A model generated the notes under the pieces. It was not told the DNA's origin and did not search any database. It saw only the letters and a list, made by a program, of their open reading frames with translations. From Microvirga rosea (GTDB lineage Bacteria; Pseudomonadota; Alphaproteobacteria; Rhizobiales; Beijerinckiaceae), in assembly GCF_020595095.1 (NCBI RefSeq), contig NZ_JAJDOP010000020.1:1-44814 (forward strand): a stretch of 44,814 nucleotides of DNA, written 5' to 3'. Position 1 is the first letter of the stretch. Each line of letters opens with the position of its first letter. A program made the translations under genes and the position numbers. Positions 34,746 through 42,926 of the stretch are shown here, in pieces.

Positions 34746-35491
34746 GGCCGCGGCTCCAAAATTTCGACTGGCGTGGAAAGTACATACCCCTCGCTGCGGA
34801 CTGTCTTGATGTAGGTTGGCTCGCGCGCGTCGTCGCCGAGACGTTGACGCAGGCGGCTGACCAGAAGGTCGATGGATCGATCGAACAGGTCAGCGTCACG
34901 GCCCTGGGTCAGATTGAGGAGTTGATCTCGACTAAGAACGCGCTGGGGATGGTCAATGAAGACTCGCAACAGACGGTACTCCGCACCGCTCAAGGCGATC
35001 GCCGTGCCCTGCCGGTCAAGGAGATGGCGACCAACGGTGTCGAGCCGCCAATCGCCGAAAGCCAACATCTGTCCGGCCTCACTGATCTGAAGGTTGGGCG
35101 GGAGCATGCGCGTTCGGCGCATCACAGCCTTGACCCGTGCCAGCAGTTCCCGTGCAGCAAAGGGCTTGGCAAGATAGTCATCGGCGCCCATCTCAAGGCC
35201 TATGATACGATCCATTTCGTCGCTGCGAGCCGTCAGCATAAGGATCGGAATCGCCTTGTGCCTGCCGGCACGCAGTTCGCGGCAGAGCACAAGTCCGTCG
35301 TCACCTGGCATCATCACGTCGAGGACGATCAGATCGACAGCGTTCGCTTCCAGGAAGGTGCGCATCTGACGGCCGTCAGCCACGCCTGTTGCCCGCAAAC
35401 CGTTCTTCCTCAGATAGGACGACAGCAGTTCGCGGATCTCGCGATCGTCGTCGACAATCAGAATATGGTCGACATGCTCCATAGACGACAC
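34742..35491 (-). CDS. OmpR-family response regulator
   Basis: 249 residues. The receiver domain shows HILIVDDDREI (acidic pocket), VLDVMMPGDDGL (phosphoacceptor Asp), MLTARSDEMD and GADDYLAKPF (Lys). The winged-helix output domain has LSGAEYRLLRVFIDHPQRVL and LVSRLRQRLGDD...IKTVRSEGYVL. The start is GTG 35491, suited by GAGGA 7 bases upstream; an ATG lies three codons later. It is co-transcribed with the kinase (4-base overlap). Direct repeats with a 10-bp period upstream of the DipZ gene (36761-36780, 36854-36873) are candidate binding sites. Confidence 0.93.
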   Translation of the reverse strand: MSSMEHVDHILIVDDDREIRELLSSYLRKNGLRATGVADGRQMRTFLEANAVDLIVLDVMMPGDDGLVLCRELRAGRHKAIPILMLTARSDEMDRIIGLEMGADDYLAKPFAARELLARVKAVMRRTRMLPPNLQISEAGQMLAFGDWRLDTVGRHLLDRQGTAIALSGAEYRLLRVFIDHPQRVLSRDQLLNLTQGRDADLFDRSIDLLVSRLRQRLGDDAREPTYIKTVRSEGYVLSTPVEILEPRP

Positions 35492-35594
35492 TTCAAAATC
35501 CTCGCTGGATAGGACGATATACTCCGCTCTTCTTTACTCCTCGAAGTGACCGCCGCGAAGCGGAGATTTCCTCTTCGCCTTAACCGGAAGTCGC

Positions 35595-36647
35595 CTAAAA
35601 CGTGGCAACATCTAGAACCGCTTGGGCAAAAGCCTGCGGCGCCTCTTGCGGGAGGTTGTGGCCGATGCCGCCGGTGATGGTCCGATGTTCGTACTTCCCG
35701 GAGAACTTCTTTGCATAGAGTACCGGATCAGGATGCGGCGCGCCATTGGCATCGCCCTCCATTGTGATCGTCGGAACAATGATGATCGGAGCTTTAGCGA
35801 GTTCTTCCTCATAGGCATCGTATTTTGTCTCTCCATCTGCAAGGCCAAGACGCCAGCGATAGTTGTGAATGGCGATCGCGACATGATCCGGATTGTCGAA
35901 AGCGGCAGCTGACCGCTCGAAGGTCGCGTCATCGAATGCCCAGGTCGGAGATGCCGTCCGCCAGATCAACTTGGCAAACTCGCGCGTATTCGCCTCATAG
36001 CCGAGACGACCCCGCTCGGTCGCGAAGTAGAACTGGTACCACCAGGGAAGCTCTGCCGCCGGCGGCAGGGGCTTCTTATTCGCCTGCTGGCTCCCGATCA
36101 GATAACCGCTTACCGACACCATCGCCGTGCAGCGTTCCGGCCACAACGCCGCCATGATGTTGACGGTACGCGCGCCCCAGTCGAAGCCGGCGACAGTCGC
36201 CTTTTCAATGCCGAGCGCGTCCATTAGTGCAATCATATCGGCAGCAAGAGCTGATTGCTGACCATTGCGTGGCGTACTCTTCAATAAGAATCTTGTCTTG
36301 CCGTAGCCGCGAAGGTAGGGGATGATGACGCGATGGCCGGCTGAAGCAAGGATCGGCGCGACGTCGACGAAACTGTGGATGTCGTATGGCCACCCATGCA
36401 GTAGCAGGACGGCCGGACCGTCCGCCGGACCGGCTTCCGCATAAGCGACATTCAGCACGCCGGCGTCGATCTGATTCAGAGCCTCGAAAGGCATACGGGC
36501 ACGGGCCTTGGCCTTGGCAGTGGCCGACGACGAAGGCGCCGCGGGCTGCGCCTTCGCCGAGGAGGCAAGGCCGACTTGAAACGCTGCGGCAGTCATAGCG
36601 GCCGCACCTAAGAAGTGGCGGCGCTGGTGGTTGACTTCATTGGACAC
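35595..36647 (-). CDS. Tat-exported alpha/beta hydrolase, epoxide-hydrolase/haloalkane-like (paralogue 2)
   Basis: 350 residues, GTG start at 36647 with a purine-rich site upstream. Twin-arginine signal NHQRRHFLGAAAMTAAAFQV. Catalytic motifs as in the paralogue at 14485-15546: LLHGWPYDIHSF, AGFDWGART (Asp nucleophile) and GGIGHNLPQEAP (His). The two proteins are clearly duplicates, with long shared stretches such as MVSVSGYLIGSQ and EGDANGAPHPDP. Likely cleaves epoxides or halides in the periplasm. Lies 103 bases upstream of the response regulator on the same strand and is divergent from the DipZ-like gene. Confidence 0.88.
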   Translation of the reverse strand: MSNEVNHQRRHFLGAAAMTAAAFQVGLASSAKAQPAAPSSSATAKAKARARMPFEALNQIDAGVLNVAYAEAGPADGPAVLLLHGWPYDIHSFVDVAPILASAGHRVIIPYLRGYGKTRFLLKSTPRNGQQSALAADMIALMDALGIEKATVAGFDWGARTVNIMAALWPERCTAMVSVSGYLIGSQQANKKPLPPAAELPWWYQFYFATERGRLGYEANTREFAKLIWRTASPTWAFDDATFERSAAAFDNPDHVAIAIHNYRWRLGLADGETKYDAYEEELAKAPIIIVPTITMEGDANGAPHPDPVLYAKKFSGKYEHRTITGGIGHNLPQEAPQAFAQAVLDVATF

Positions 36648-36979
36648 AGACTTCTCTCCGACCTCGATTGATCACGGTCGGAAGAAACCGGCAGTACGTA
36701 CCGCTGGTGTGTCCCATTCAGTACGCTATTGAATGTTGATGTATCATCGGGCCGTCAGGATACATTTCGATACAATTCGACACCCGTCCCGCAGACCGGG
36801 CCGCCCGCTGTCCCTGGCTGACTGCTTGGCTCATTCCCGTCTGCAATAGGTCTTACACTTCGATACACTTCCTCCCGCACCCGGACACATCCGGGATACG
36901 TCATGTCGACCAAATTGGTCTGACCGCTGGACGAGCTCCATCGCCGACCAGAGCTCAACCCTCGGCTCCAAAGGAAACG
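36648..36979. promoter_or_regulatory. Divergent promoter region with helically phased direct repeats
   Basis: 332 bp between the Tat hydrolase and DipZ-like genes. TACATTTCGATACAATTCGA (36761-36780) and TACACTTCGATACACTTCCT (36854-36873) agree at 16 of 20 bases and each consist of two 10-base direct repeats, the spacing used by OmpR-type regulators. A hairpin CCCGGA-CACA-TCCGGG is at 36880-36895. Confidence 0.6.
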
Positions 36980-38755
36980 ATGATGACGCTTCTTATCATT
37001 GCCTATCTCGGAGGTGCGCTGACAATCGTCAGCCCCTGCATCCTCCCTATCCTTCCCTTCGTCTTCGCCCGCGCGGGACAATCCTTCCTCCGAAGCACCT
37101 TGCCCATGCTTTGCGGCATGGCCGCTACGTTCGCACTGGTTGCAACGCTTGCAGCAGTTGGCGGCAGCTGGGCGATCCATGCCAATGAATACGGGCGCCT
37201 CGCCGCGCTTGTGCTCCTTGCCGTCTTTGGCGTGAGCCTGCTGTCGCCCCGCGTTGCGAGCACCGTCACCCAGCCAGTCGTGGATTTCGGCAACCGCCTG
37301 CTGAATGCCTCCAGCCCATCCCTTTCCGCTCTCTCCGTGGCTAACTCACTCGTCCTTGGTGTTGCCACCGGCCTGCTCTGGGCACCCTGCGCAGGGCCTA
37401 TCCTCGGCCTCGTGCTGACAGGTGCTGCGCTGCAGGGCGCCAATCTCGAAACCACGTTCCTGCTCACCGCCTATGCAGCTGGTGCTGCCACCTCTCTCGC
37501 CGTCGCATTGCTTGTCGGGGGCGAGATCTTTGCCAGCATGAAACGCTCGCTCGGGGTCAGCGAACGGATCCGCCAAGTGCTTGGCGCTGCGGTCCTTGCG
37601 GGTGTAGCCACTATCGCTCTCGGCCTCGATACCGGCCTTCTGGCACGGCTTTCCTACACAAGCACTGCCTCGTTTGAACAGGCAGTGCTTGATCGATTAC
37701 ACGCAAAGTCCAATGCCGACGTGCCGACCGAAGTCGCCAGCAACAGCACTATGGTGACTGCGGATACGAAGCAGCCGTTCCGCAGCAACCTGCCGGTCGA
37801 AGGGCGTGCGCCGTCCTTGAATGGTGCAGTCGAATGGCTGAACTCGCCACCACTCACGATGGAAGGTCTTCGTGGCAAGGTCGTGCTCGTCGATTTCTGG
37901 ACCTATTCCTGCATCAACTGCATCCGAACAATGCCCTATGTCCGCGCCTGGGCCGAGAAGTACAAGGACCAAGGCCTTGTCGTGATTGGCGTGCATGCTC
38001 CTGAATTCGCTTTCGAGAAGAAGATCAACAATGTCCGACAAGCCGTTGGGGACTTCAAGATCACCTATCCGGTCGCGATCGACAACGACTATAAGATCTG
38101 GCGCGCCTTTGAGAACAGTTACTGGCCGGCTCATTATCTCATCGATGCTAACGGGCAGATCCGTTACCATCACTTCGGAGAAGGCAACTATCGCCAGACC
38201 GAGAAGGCGATCCAAGACCTGCTGCACGAAGCCGGCAGCGAGATGGCGACAAGGTCACCGGTGACGCCGGATGCGAAGGGCGCGGAGGCCAGCCCGGATC
38301 TCACGAACATCCGATCGGGCGAAACCTATCTCGGCTATAAGCGCGCCACTAATTTTGTTTCAAAGGAAAGCCTGCGCGCGGACGCCGCCCGCGAATATAC
38401 GGTCGAGAAGCCGAACCTCAACGAATGGGGCTTTTCCGGCACTTGGACCATCGGGGCAGACCATGCCACGCTCGACCAACCGAATGGCAGTATCGTCTAC
38501 CGGTTCAGCGCCCGCGACCTGCATCTCGTTCTCGGCCCCGGTGAGTCCGGCAAACCGGTCCGATTCCAGGTGACGATCGACGGCAGGACACCTGGAGCCG
38601 ACCATGGTGCAGATATCGATGCCGACGGCAAAGGCACTTTGAGCTCGACAAGGCTCTACCAGCTCGTCCGCCAGTCCGGCCATGTGGAGGTGCGGAACTT
38701 CGAGATCCGTTTCCTCGATTCCGGCGCGGAGGCCTACGCCTTCACCTTTGGCTGA
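36980..38755 (+). CDS. DipZ-like thiol-redox protein: CcdA/DsbD membrane domain, thioredoxin domain and C-terminal sugar-binding-like domain
   Basis: 591 residues. Residues 1-~225 form the six-helix CcdA-like electron carrier with cysteines in VSPCILPILPF and WAPCAGPILG. Residues ~275-420 form a TlpA/thioredoxin-like domain with WTYSCINCIRTMPY (CxxC active site), GVHAPEFAFEKK and YWPAHYLIDANG. The last ~150 residues (ETYLGYKRA, LHLVLGPGESGKPVRFQV) are the beta-sandwich found at the C-terminus of DipZ proteins. It carries electrons from cytoplasmic thioredoxin across the membrane to reduce periplasmic thiols. Start ATG 36980 with AAAGGAAA upstream. Followed by a hydrolase gene after 41 bases. 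Confidence 0.93.
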   Translation: MMTLLIIAYLGGALTIVSPCILPILPFVFARAGQSFLRSTLPMLCGMAATFALVATLAAVGGSWAIHANEYGRLAALVLLAVFGVSLLSPRVASTVTQPVVDFGNRLLNASSPSLSALSVANSLVLGVATGLLWAPCAGPILGLVLTGAALQGANLETTFLLTAYAAGAATSLAVALLVGGEIFASMKRSLGVSERIRQVLGAAVLAGVATIALGLDTGLLARLSYTSTASFEQAVLDRLHAKSNADVPTEVASNSTMVTADTKQPFRSNLPVEGRAPSLNGAVEWLNSPPLTMEGLRGKVVLVDFWTYSCINCIRTMPYVRAWAEKYKDQGLVVIGVHAPEFAFEKKINNVRQAVGDFKITYPVAIDNDYKIWRAFENSYWPAHYLIDANGQIRYHHFGEGNYRQTEKAIQDLLHEAGSEMATRSPVTPDAKGAEASPDLTNIRSGETYLGYKRATNFVSKESLRADAAREYTVEKPNLNEWGFSGTWTIGADHATLDQPNGSIVYRFSARDLHLVLGPGESGKPVRFQVTIDGRTPGADHGADIDADGKGTLSSTRLYQLVRQSGHVEVRNFEIRFLDSGAEAYAFTFG

Positions 38756-38796
38756 ACGGCCTTCTTAACTCAACCTCAAACACAGGAATTACACCT

Positions 38797-39423
38797 ATGA
38801 CTCGCCGTTATGTCACCACCTTCGCACTTGTACTCGCGACCAGCGTGATCGCTTTCGCAGCCCACGCTGCAGACGTGAGGAATATTGTTGTTGTGCATGG
38901 CGCGCTTGCCGATGGCTCCGGCTGGCGCAAAGCGACCCAAATCCTTGAGAAGAGAGGCTTCAACGTCACAATTGTGCAGGAGCCGATCACGTCGCTGGAC
39001 GACGACATCGCTATGACCAACCGCGTACTGGACCTGCAGGATGGTCCAACGCTGCTCGTTGGTCACAGCTATGGCGGCATGGTGATCACCGAAGCCGGAC
39101 ACAATCGGAATGTCGCGGGTCTGGTCTATATCGCGGCCTTTCAGCCGGACAAAGGTGAAAATCTGCTTAGCCTCGCCAGCTCAATGCCTGCCGGCGGCAT
39201 GAACATCCGCGAGACGAAGGACGGACAATACCTTTATCTTGATCCCGCTTCCTTCGCGAACGACTTCGCCGGCGACCTGCCAAAGGACGAGGCCTCATTT
39301 CTTGCGAAATCGCAGGTCTTCGCCTCTAAGGAAGCGTTCTCTGCAAAAGTTGGCGATCCCACCTGGCTGACCAGCTCCCACGTCATGCGGGTCCTCGTCC
39401 GTTTGGTGTTGGGACAAGCTTAA
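38797..39423 (+). pseudogene. Exported alpha/beta hydrolase, truncated at the C-terminus
   Basis: ATG 38797 with AGGA 9 bases upstream; signal peptide ending FAAHAA. The core matches small exported esterase-like hydrolases: VVVHGALADGSGW, GHSYGGMVI (Ser nucleophile) and LVYIAAFQPDKGE. After SKEAFSAKVGDPTW at residue ~193 the sequence stops resembling the family and ends 15 residues later. The missing ~50-60 residues would include the catalytic His (compare GASHVVM in the full-length paralogue at 12788-13558). The break coincides with the truncated end of a reversed XRE regulator gene, pointing to a rearrangement junction near 39370-39445. A protein may be made but should be inactive. Confidence 0.75.
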
Positions 39424-39444
39424 GAGTAGTTTTTCGTGCATCCG

Positions 39445-39564
39445 TCAAAACTCGAAGTCGTGGATGGTGCTGTGCGAGGCGTCCGCTCGTTCGGCGAGTT
39501 CCTCCTGGGGCCAGTCCAGGAGGCCACGGGCGGCACGGCACTGCTCAGGGGTAAGGGGCGGCAT
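39445..39564 (-). pseudogene. XRE-family regulator, N-terminal fragment
   Basis: The minus-strand frame gives LTPEQCRAARGLLDWPQEEL, then AERADASHSTIHDFE. This is the start of a short helix-turn-helix protein family (usual form LTPxQCRAARxLLxWSQxxLA, then STIRDFExGxR). Stop TGA 39447-39445 follows immediately after DFEF, so the second half is missing. No ribosome site precedes the likely ATG 39564. Truncated at the same place as the hydrolase gene. Confidence 0.65.
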
Positions 39565-39694
39565 TCGGGATGTTCTGGTTCGGACATGAGGTTGCCCACA
39601 ATGGTTGAATCTAGTCCGTGCCCTGTCGGACACAAGAGCATCGGCCAGGCGGGACATGGCAAAGTCCTAGGCGGTGAATGGCGATCGCTTGCCG

Positions 39695-39718
39695 ACCGCC
39701 GGGAGGATCTCCGGCGGT
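39695..39718 (-). terminator. Terminator-like hairpin after universal stress protein remnant
   Basis: 8-bp perfect stem ACCGCCGG / CCGGCGGT, loop of 8, 13 bases beyond the stop codon of the universal stress protein frame. No T-tract. Confidence 0.5.
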
Positions 39719-39730
39719 GACACTGCGGTG

Positions 39731-40401
39731 TTAATGCATCGGCGGGACGGCAAGGATGTCGACATTGAGGGACCTTAGAACCTCCTCGGTGACGCTCCCT
39801 AGGAGCACCTGGGCGATGCCTGAGCGGCCGCGCGTCCCGATGATCAGGACATCGGGCTTCAATTGCTCCACGGTCTTGGAGATCACCTCGAACGGGGCGC
39901 CCTCCTCTGCGCGAACCGGTTGCCTATGATCATTGAGACCGTTTGCCTCCAGGAACGCGATCAATTCCTTGGTGGCCCGCACACGCTCGTCGGCCACGTA
40001 CCGGTCGATGGTGTCCGGGCTGAGCCTGGCATAGAACGTCTGTCCTTTCGCGAGCGGCTGGAAGGCATGAACGAGCGTAAGCCGGGCGTCGCCCGCCAAT
40101 CCCAGGGCCTTGCCAGTCCGGATGGCGCTCACGGACGGATCAGACAATTCGACCGGGGCCAGGGCCGTCCGGTGGGCCGCTCTGCCTATCCGTTGACCAT
40201 CAACACCGGATGCGGTCCCGTGCGGATCACGCGCTCAATGGTTGTTCCCACGAGGATGTCACGCAGGAGCTGCTTGCGGTGAGCTCCCATCACGATGAGG
40301 TCCGCGCCCGTCGACGCGGCGGCGCGCAGGATGCCGTCGAACGGGTCGCCTGCGACCACCAGAGCGCGAGACTGTTTGGGCTCTAAGATTGGCCCCAACA
40401 C
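39731..40401 (-). pseudogene. Tandem-domain universal stress protein, disrupted
   Basis: Two Usp segments lie in different frames. The first (40401-40186) reads VVAGDPFDGILRAAASTGAD, then GAHRKQLLRDILVGTTIERV ending PVLMVNG-TAG; it lacks the first ~70 residues of its domain. After the stop the same frame gives AERP, and the next frame continues HRTALAPVELSDPSVSAIRT into a complete second domain (GTRGRSGIAQVLLGSVTEEV, ILAVPPMH). One base lost near 40160 together with the TAG explains the split of one ~280-residue protein. The ATP-binding G-x-x-G motifs are present in both halves. The second half (39731-40147) might still be translated from an internal start. Confidence 0.75.
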
Positions 40402-40496
40402 TGGCCAACGCCTGCGTTCCTCTAGCTATTCACATAAAATCCTCATGCAAGCAGTCGCCAAGCTTCCTGGCAAAGCCGTTCCGACATGTGACTGGC

Positions 40497-40595
40497 GATA
40501 CGAACTTGCGTATATTTCAGATTTATACGCAAGGGCGTATATTAAGCTTTCATACGCAAAGCCGTATATCGACATACTATACGCGTTCACGTATA
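40497..40595. promoter_or_regulatory. Array of four hipBA operators spaced exactly 27 bp
   Basis: Inverted repeats TATACGC-N4-GCGTATA begin at 40497, 40524, 40551 and 40578. The copy at 40524-40541 is perfect; those at 40551 and 40578 differ in one base of a half, and the first is weaker (GATACGA). They end 18 bases before the hipB start, so they overlap the promoter. In E. coli hipBA the antitoxin binds several similar inverted repeats; autorepression by HipB is therefore the expected role. Confidence 0.85.
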
Positions 40596-40613
40596 TTGCT
40601 CCTGGAGGGCTAC

Positions 40614-40868
40614 ATGACCAACCAGATCGCACGCAATGAAAAACAACTCGGCGCCATCCTGCGCCGCGCCCGCAAGCATGCCGGCCTGACGCAAGGCGCA
40701 CTCGGTGACCACGTTCATTTACGGCAAGGCACCGTCTCCCGTCTTGAGGCTGGCGAGCCCGCCGTCCAGCTGCGCACGCTGATGGCCGCGCTATCCGCTC
40801 TCGACCTCGAACTTGTCGTCCGCCCCCGGAGCAAGGCAAGTGCCGCCGACATCGAGGAGCTGTTCTGA
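40614..40868 (+). CDS. hipB: HipB-like antitoxin, XRE-family DNA-binding protein
   Basis: ATG 40614 with GGAGG 7 bases upstream, giving 84 residues; the longer open frame lies across the operators. The helix-turn-helix is at ~8-62: LGAILRRARKHAGLTQGALG, then LRQGTVSRLEAGEPAVQLRT, followed by LELVVRPR, a short strand used for dimerisation in HipB. It should neutralise HipA and, with it, bind the four operators upstream. The stop TGA overlaps the hipA ATG by one base (TGATG), the usual coupling. Confidence 0.9.
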   Translation: MTNQIARNEKQLGAILRRARKHAGLTQGALGDHVHLRQGTVSRLEAGEPAVQLRTLMAALSALDLELVVRPRSKASAADIEELF

Positions 40869-42211
40869 TGGCGCGCCGCCGGGCCCACACGCCCCTCAAT
40901 GTCTTTCTGAATAGCCGCTTTGTCGGCATGCTGCGCCGCGAATCCACCGGCGCAATCGACTTCCAGTACGCAGAGGAATGGCTCACCTGGGAGAACACCT
41001 TCCCGGTTTCGCTTTCCCTGCCTTTGCGCGAGGACCGCTATATCGGCGCACCCGTCATCAACGTCTTCGACAACCTGCTGCCGGACAGCGATGCGATCCG
41101 CAAGCGCGTCGCCGAGCGCGTCGGCGCAGGAGGCACGGATGCCTACAGCCTGCTGACCGCCCTGGGCCATGACTGCGTCGGCGCACTGCAATTCCTCCCG
41201 GACGGCGTCCACCCCGGTCGAGCCGGCGCCGTCGACGGCTCCCCCATCACTGACGACGACGTCGCCGCCATCATCAACAACCTCGCTGCCGCCCCCCTCG
41301 GCATGGGCGAAGACGAGGATTTCCGTATCTCGATCGCGGGCGCGCAGGAAAAGACCGCCCTGCTGCGCACAGACGGACAGTGGTTCAAACCCGCCGGGAC
41401 CACTGCCACCACCCATATCCTCAAGCCGCAGATCGGCCAGCTGCCGAACGGCATCGATCTCTCAAACAGCGTCGAGAACGAATACTTCTGCCTAAAGCTG
41501 CTCACCGCCCTCGGCGTGCCGACAGCCCACACCGAGATCGCGGATTTCGGCGACCGCCGCACGCTCATCGTCGAACGCTTCGACCGCCGCTGGACGAATG
41601 ACGGCCGCCTGCTGCGCCTGCCGCAGGAAGACATTTGCCAGGCATTGTCCGTGCCGCCCACGCGCAAATACCAGTCTGATGGCGGTCCGGGGATGCGCGA
41701 CATCATCCAGCTCCTGAAAGGCAGCGACACACCGGAGCAGGACATCGCCACCTTCATGCGCGCATGCATCCTATTCTGGATGCTGGGCGCCACGGACGGG
41801 CACGCGAAGAACTTCAGCATCACCTTGGGACCCGGCGGGCGTTTCCGCCTGACCCCGCTTTATGATGTGCTGACCGCGCAGCCGAGCCTAGATGCTGGCC
41901 AGATCCAGCAAAAGAAATTCAAGCTCGCCATGTCCGTCGGCAAGAACCGTCATTACCCCGTCGACAACATCACGCCGCGCCACTTGCTTCAAACCGCGAA
42001 GCTCGCCGGTGTCGGCGCCCCTCTGATGCGCTCGATCTTCGAAGACCTCGTCGCAAACGCTGAGAAACACACCGACGCCGTCATTGACGCGCTGCCCTCC
42101 GGCTTTCCTGATCAACTCATCACATCGGTCCGCGCGGCCGTTAAACGCCGCGCTGGCCTCCTCGCCCATGCCGGGCAGAGCGACACGCCAATGGACAGCG
42201 GGGACGCCTGA
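40868..42211 (+). CDS. hipA: HipA-like serine/threonine kinase toxin
   Basis: 447 residues, normal for HipA. N-terminal subdomain 1 (LNVFLNSRFVGMLRRE, FDNLLPDSDAIRKRVAER) precedes the kinase core: SIAGAQEKTALL (glycine-rich loop), THILKPQIG (ATP-binding Lys), NEYFCLKL, RFDR, LPQEDICQALSVPPTRKY, GATDGHAKNFSI (catalytic Asp) and LTPLYDVLTA (metal Asp). E. coli HipA phosphorylates glutamyl-tRNA synthetase and causes growth arrest and persistence; the target here is inferred only. All key residues are present, so it looks active. No tRNA or integrase is beside it. Confidence 0.94.
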   Translation: MARRRAHTPLNVFLNSRFVGMLRRESTGAIDFQYAEEWLTWENTFPVSLSLPLREDRYIGAPVINVFDNLLPDSDAIRKRVAERVGAGGTDAYSLLTALGHDCVGALQFLPDGVHPGRAGAVDGSPITDDDVAAIINNLAAAPLGMGEDEDFRISIAGAQEKTALLRTDGQWFKPAGTTATTHILKPQIGQLPNGIDLSNSVENEYFCLKLLTALGVPTAHTEIADFGDRRTLIVERFDRRWTNDGRLLRLPQEDICQALSVPPTRKYQSDGGPGMRDIIQLLKGSDTPEQDIATFMRACILFWMLGATDGHAKNFSITLGPGGRFRLTPLYDVLTAQPSLDAGQIQQKKFKLAMSVGKNRHYPVDNITPRHLLQTAKLAGVGAPLMRSIFEDLVANAEKHTDAVIDALPSGFPDQLITSVRAAVKRRAGLLAHAGQSDTPMDSGDA

Positions 42212-42500
42212 AAATGGCAGCACCGTAGCGGCTCAATAGACGGGCATGGAAGGGAGCTCTTCTGCGCTCGCTTGGTCACGCGTCACGGGCTGCCAAGTAG
42301 ACGCCATCAGGAATCAAATTTCCTGGGTGGCTGCCATCAGGCGCCCTTCTCCAACTGGGCGGGTCCAGCCCGCCTTGCCAGCAGTTCGGTCTTGCCACGA
42401 TTGCCGTCCCTCTCGCCGATGGCCGGCTCGCCAGCCTCGCAGGCGTCGCGGTATCTGATCGAAGCAAACCTCAACTGAGTTGAATTGCGTTCGTCGAGAG
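42212..42500. other. Intergenic region after hipA
   Basis: 289 bp with no recognised gene or clear terminator. Confidence 0.4.
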
Positions 42501-42775
42501 CTACTGCAGCCGAAATTCCCCATTTACAGCTCGCATCTCGGCAGGCCGGATCAGGCGAGCATGGGTGACGGTGACGGAATGCAGCGGGCCATCCAGCTTT
42601 TCCTCCCAGCAGGCGGAAACTTCGTCAGGCCGAGAAATTCCGGAAAGAGGTCATAGTCCTGCCAGACGTATTCTTGGATGAGGGAGCGGTGATCACGCAA
42701 GTGCAATCCCAGGCGACCAAGGCCTCGTCCAGGAGCCGACGCTCCCATCGGCGTGAGGCCTTCGCTTGCTAGGAC
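42501..42775 (-). pseudogene. usg-like gene, frameshifted
   Basis: The minus-strand frame gives LHLRDHRSLIQEYVWQDYDL, then FPEFLGLTKF. A shift near 42610 moves the reading to WEEKLDGPLHSVTVTHARLI, ending at TAG 42503-42501. Together these match the small Usg protein (DHPxLLQxFVWQDYDLAPxFPxLxxFLxFWExxLDGPLHSV), found in alphaproteobacteria near trpF and elsewhere, function unknown. The N-terminal ~15 residues are poorly conserved and the start cannot be fixed. A one-base difference in this sequence would restore it, so sequencing error is possible but less likely given the other lesions nearby. Confidence 0.7.
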
Positions 42776-42926
42776 CCGCCCCTCCTCTGCGTTGCCGCAA
42801 GGTAACAGATCTCTGAAATGTCTTCGTCCCAGAGTGTTTGACAGTGGAAGACTAGGCTTTTCCTCTTAATACTCCCGCGCCCGGGAGAGTTGCTGATTTG
42901 CTCCTCGGCATCGTCGAGGAGGCAGC

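Noticed and set aside
40497..40595. Evenly spaced repeats as a CRISPR array
   Set aside because: Units are 18-bp palindromes with 9-bp gaps, too short for repeats and spacers, and they sit in a toxin-antitoxin promoter with no cas genes.
40389..40613. Extended start for HipB
   Set aside because: The extension crosses the operator array; GGAGG before ATG 40614 decides the start.
42838..42872. TTGACA at 42838 as the promoter of the right autotransporter
   Set aside because: The nearest -10-like sequence is more than 20 bases away, too far for a normal sigma-70 promoter.
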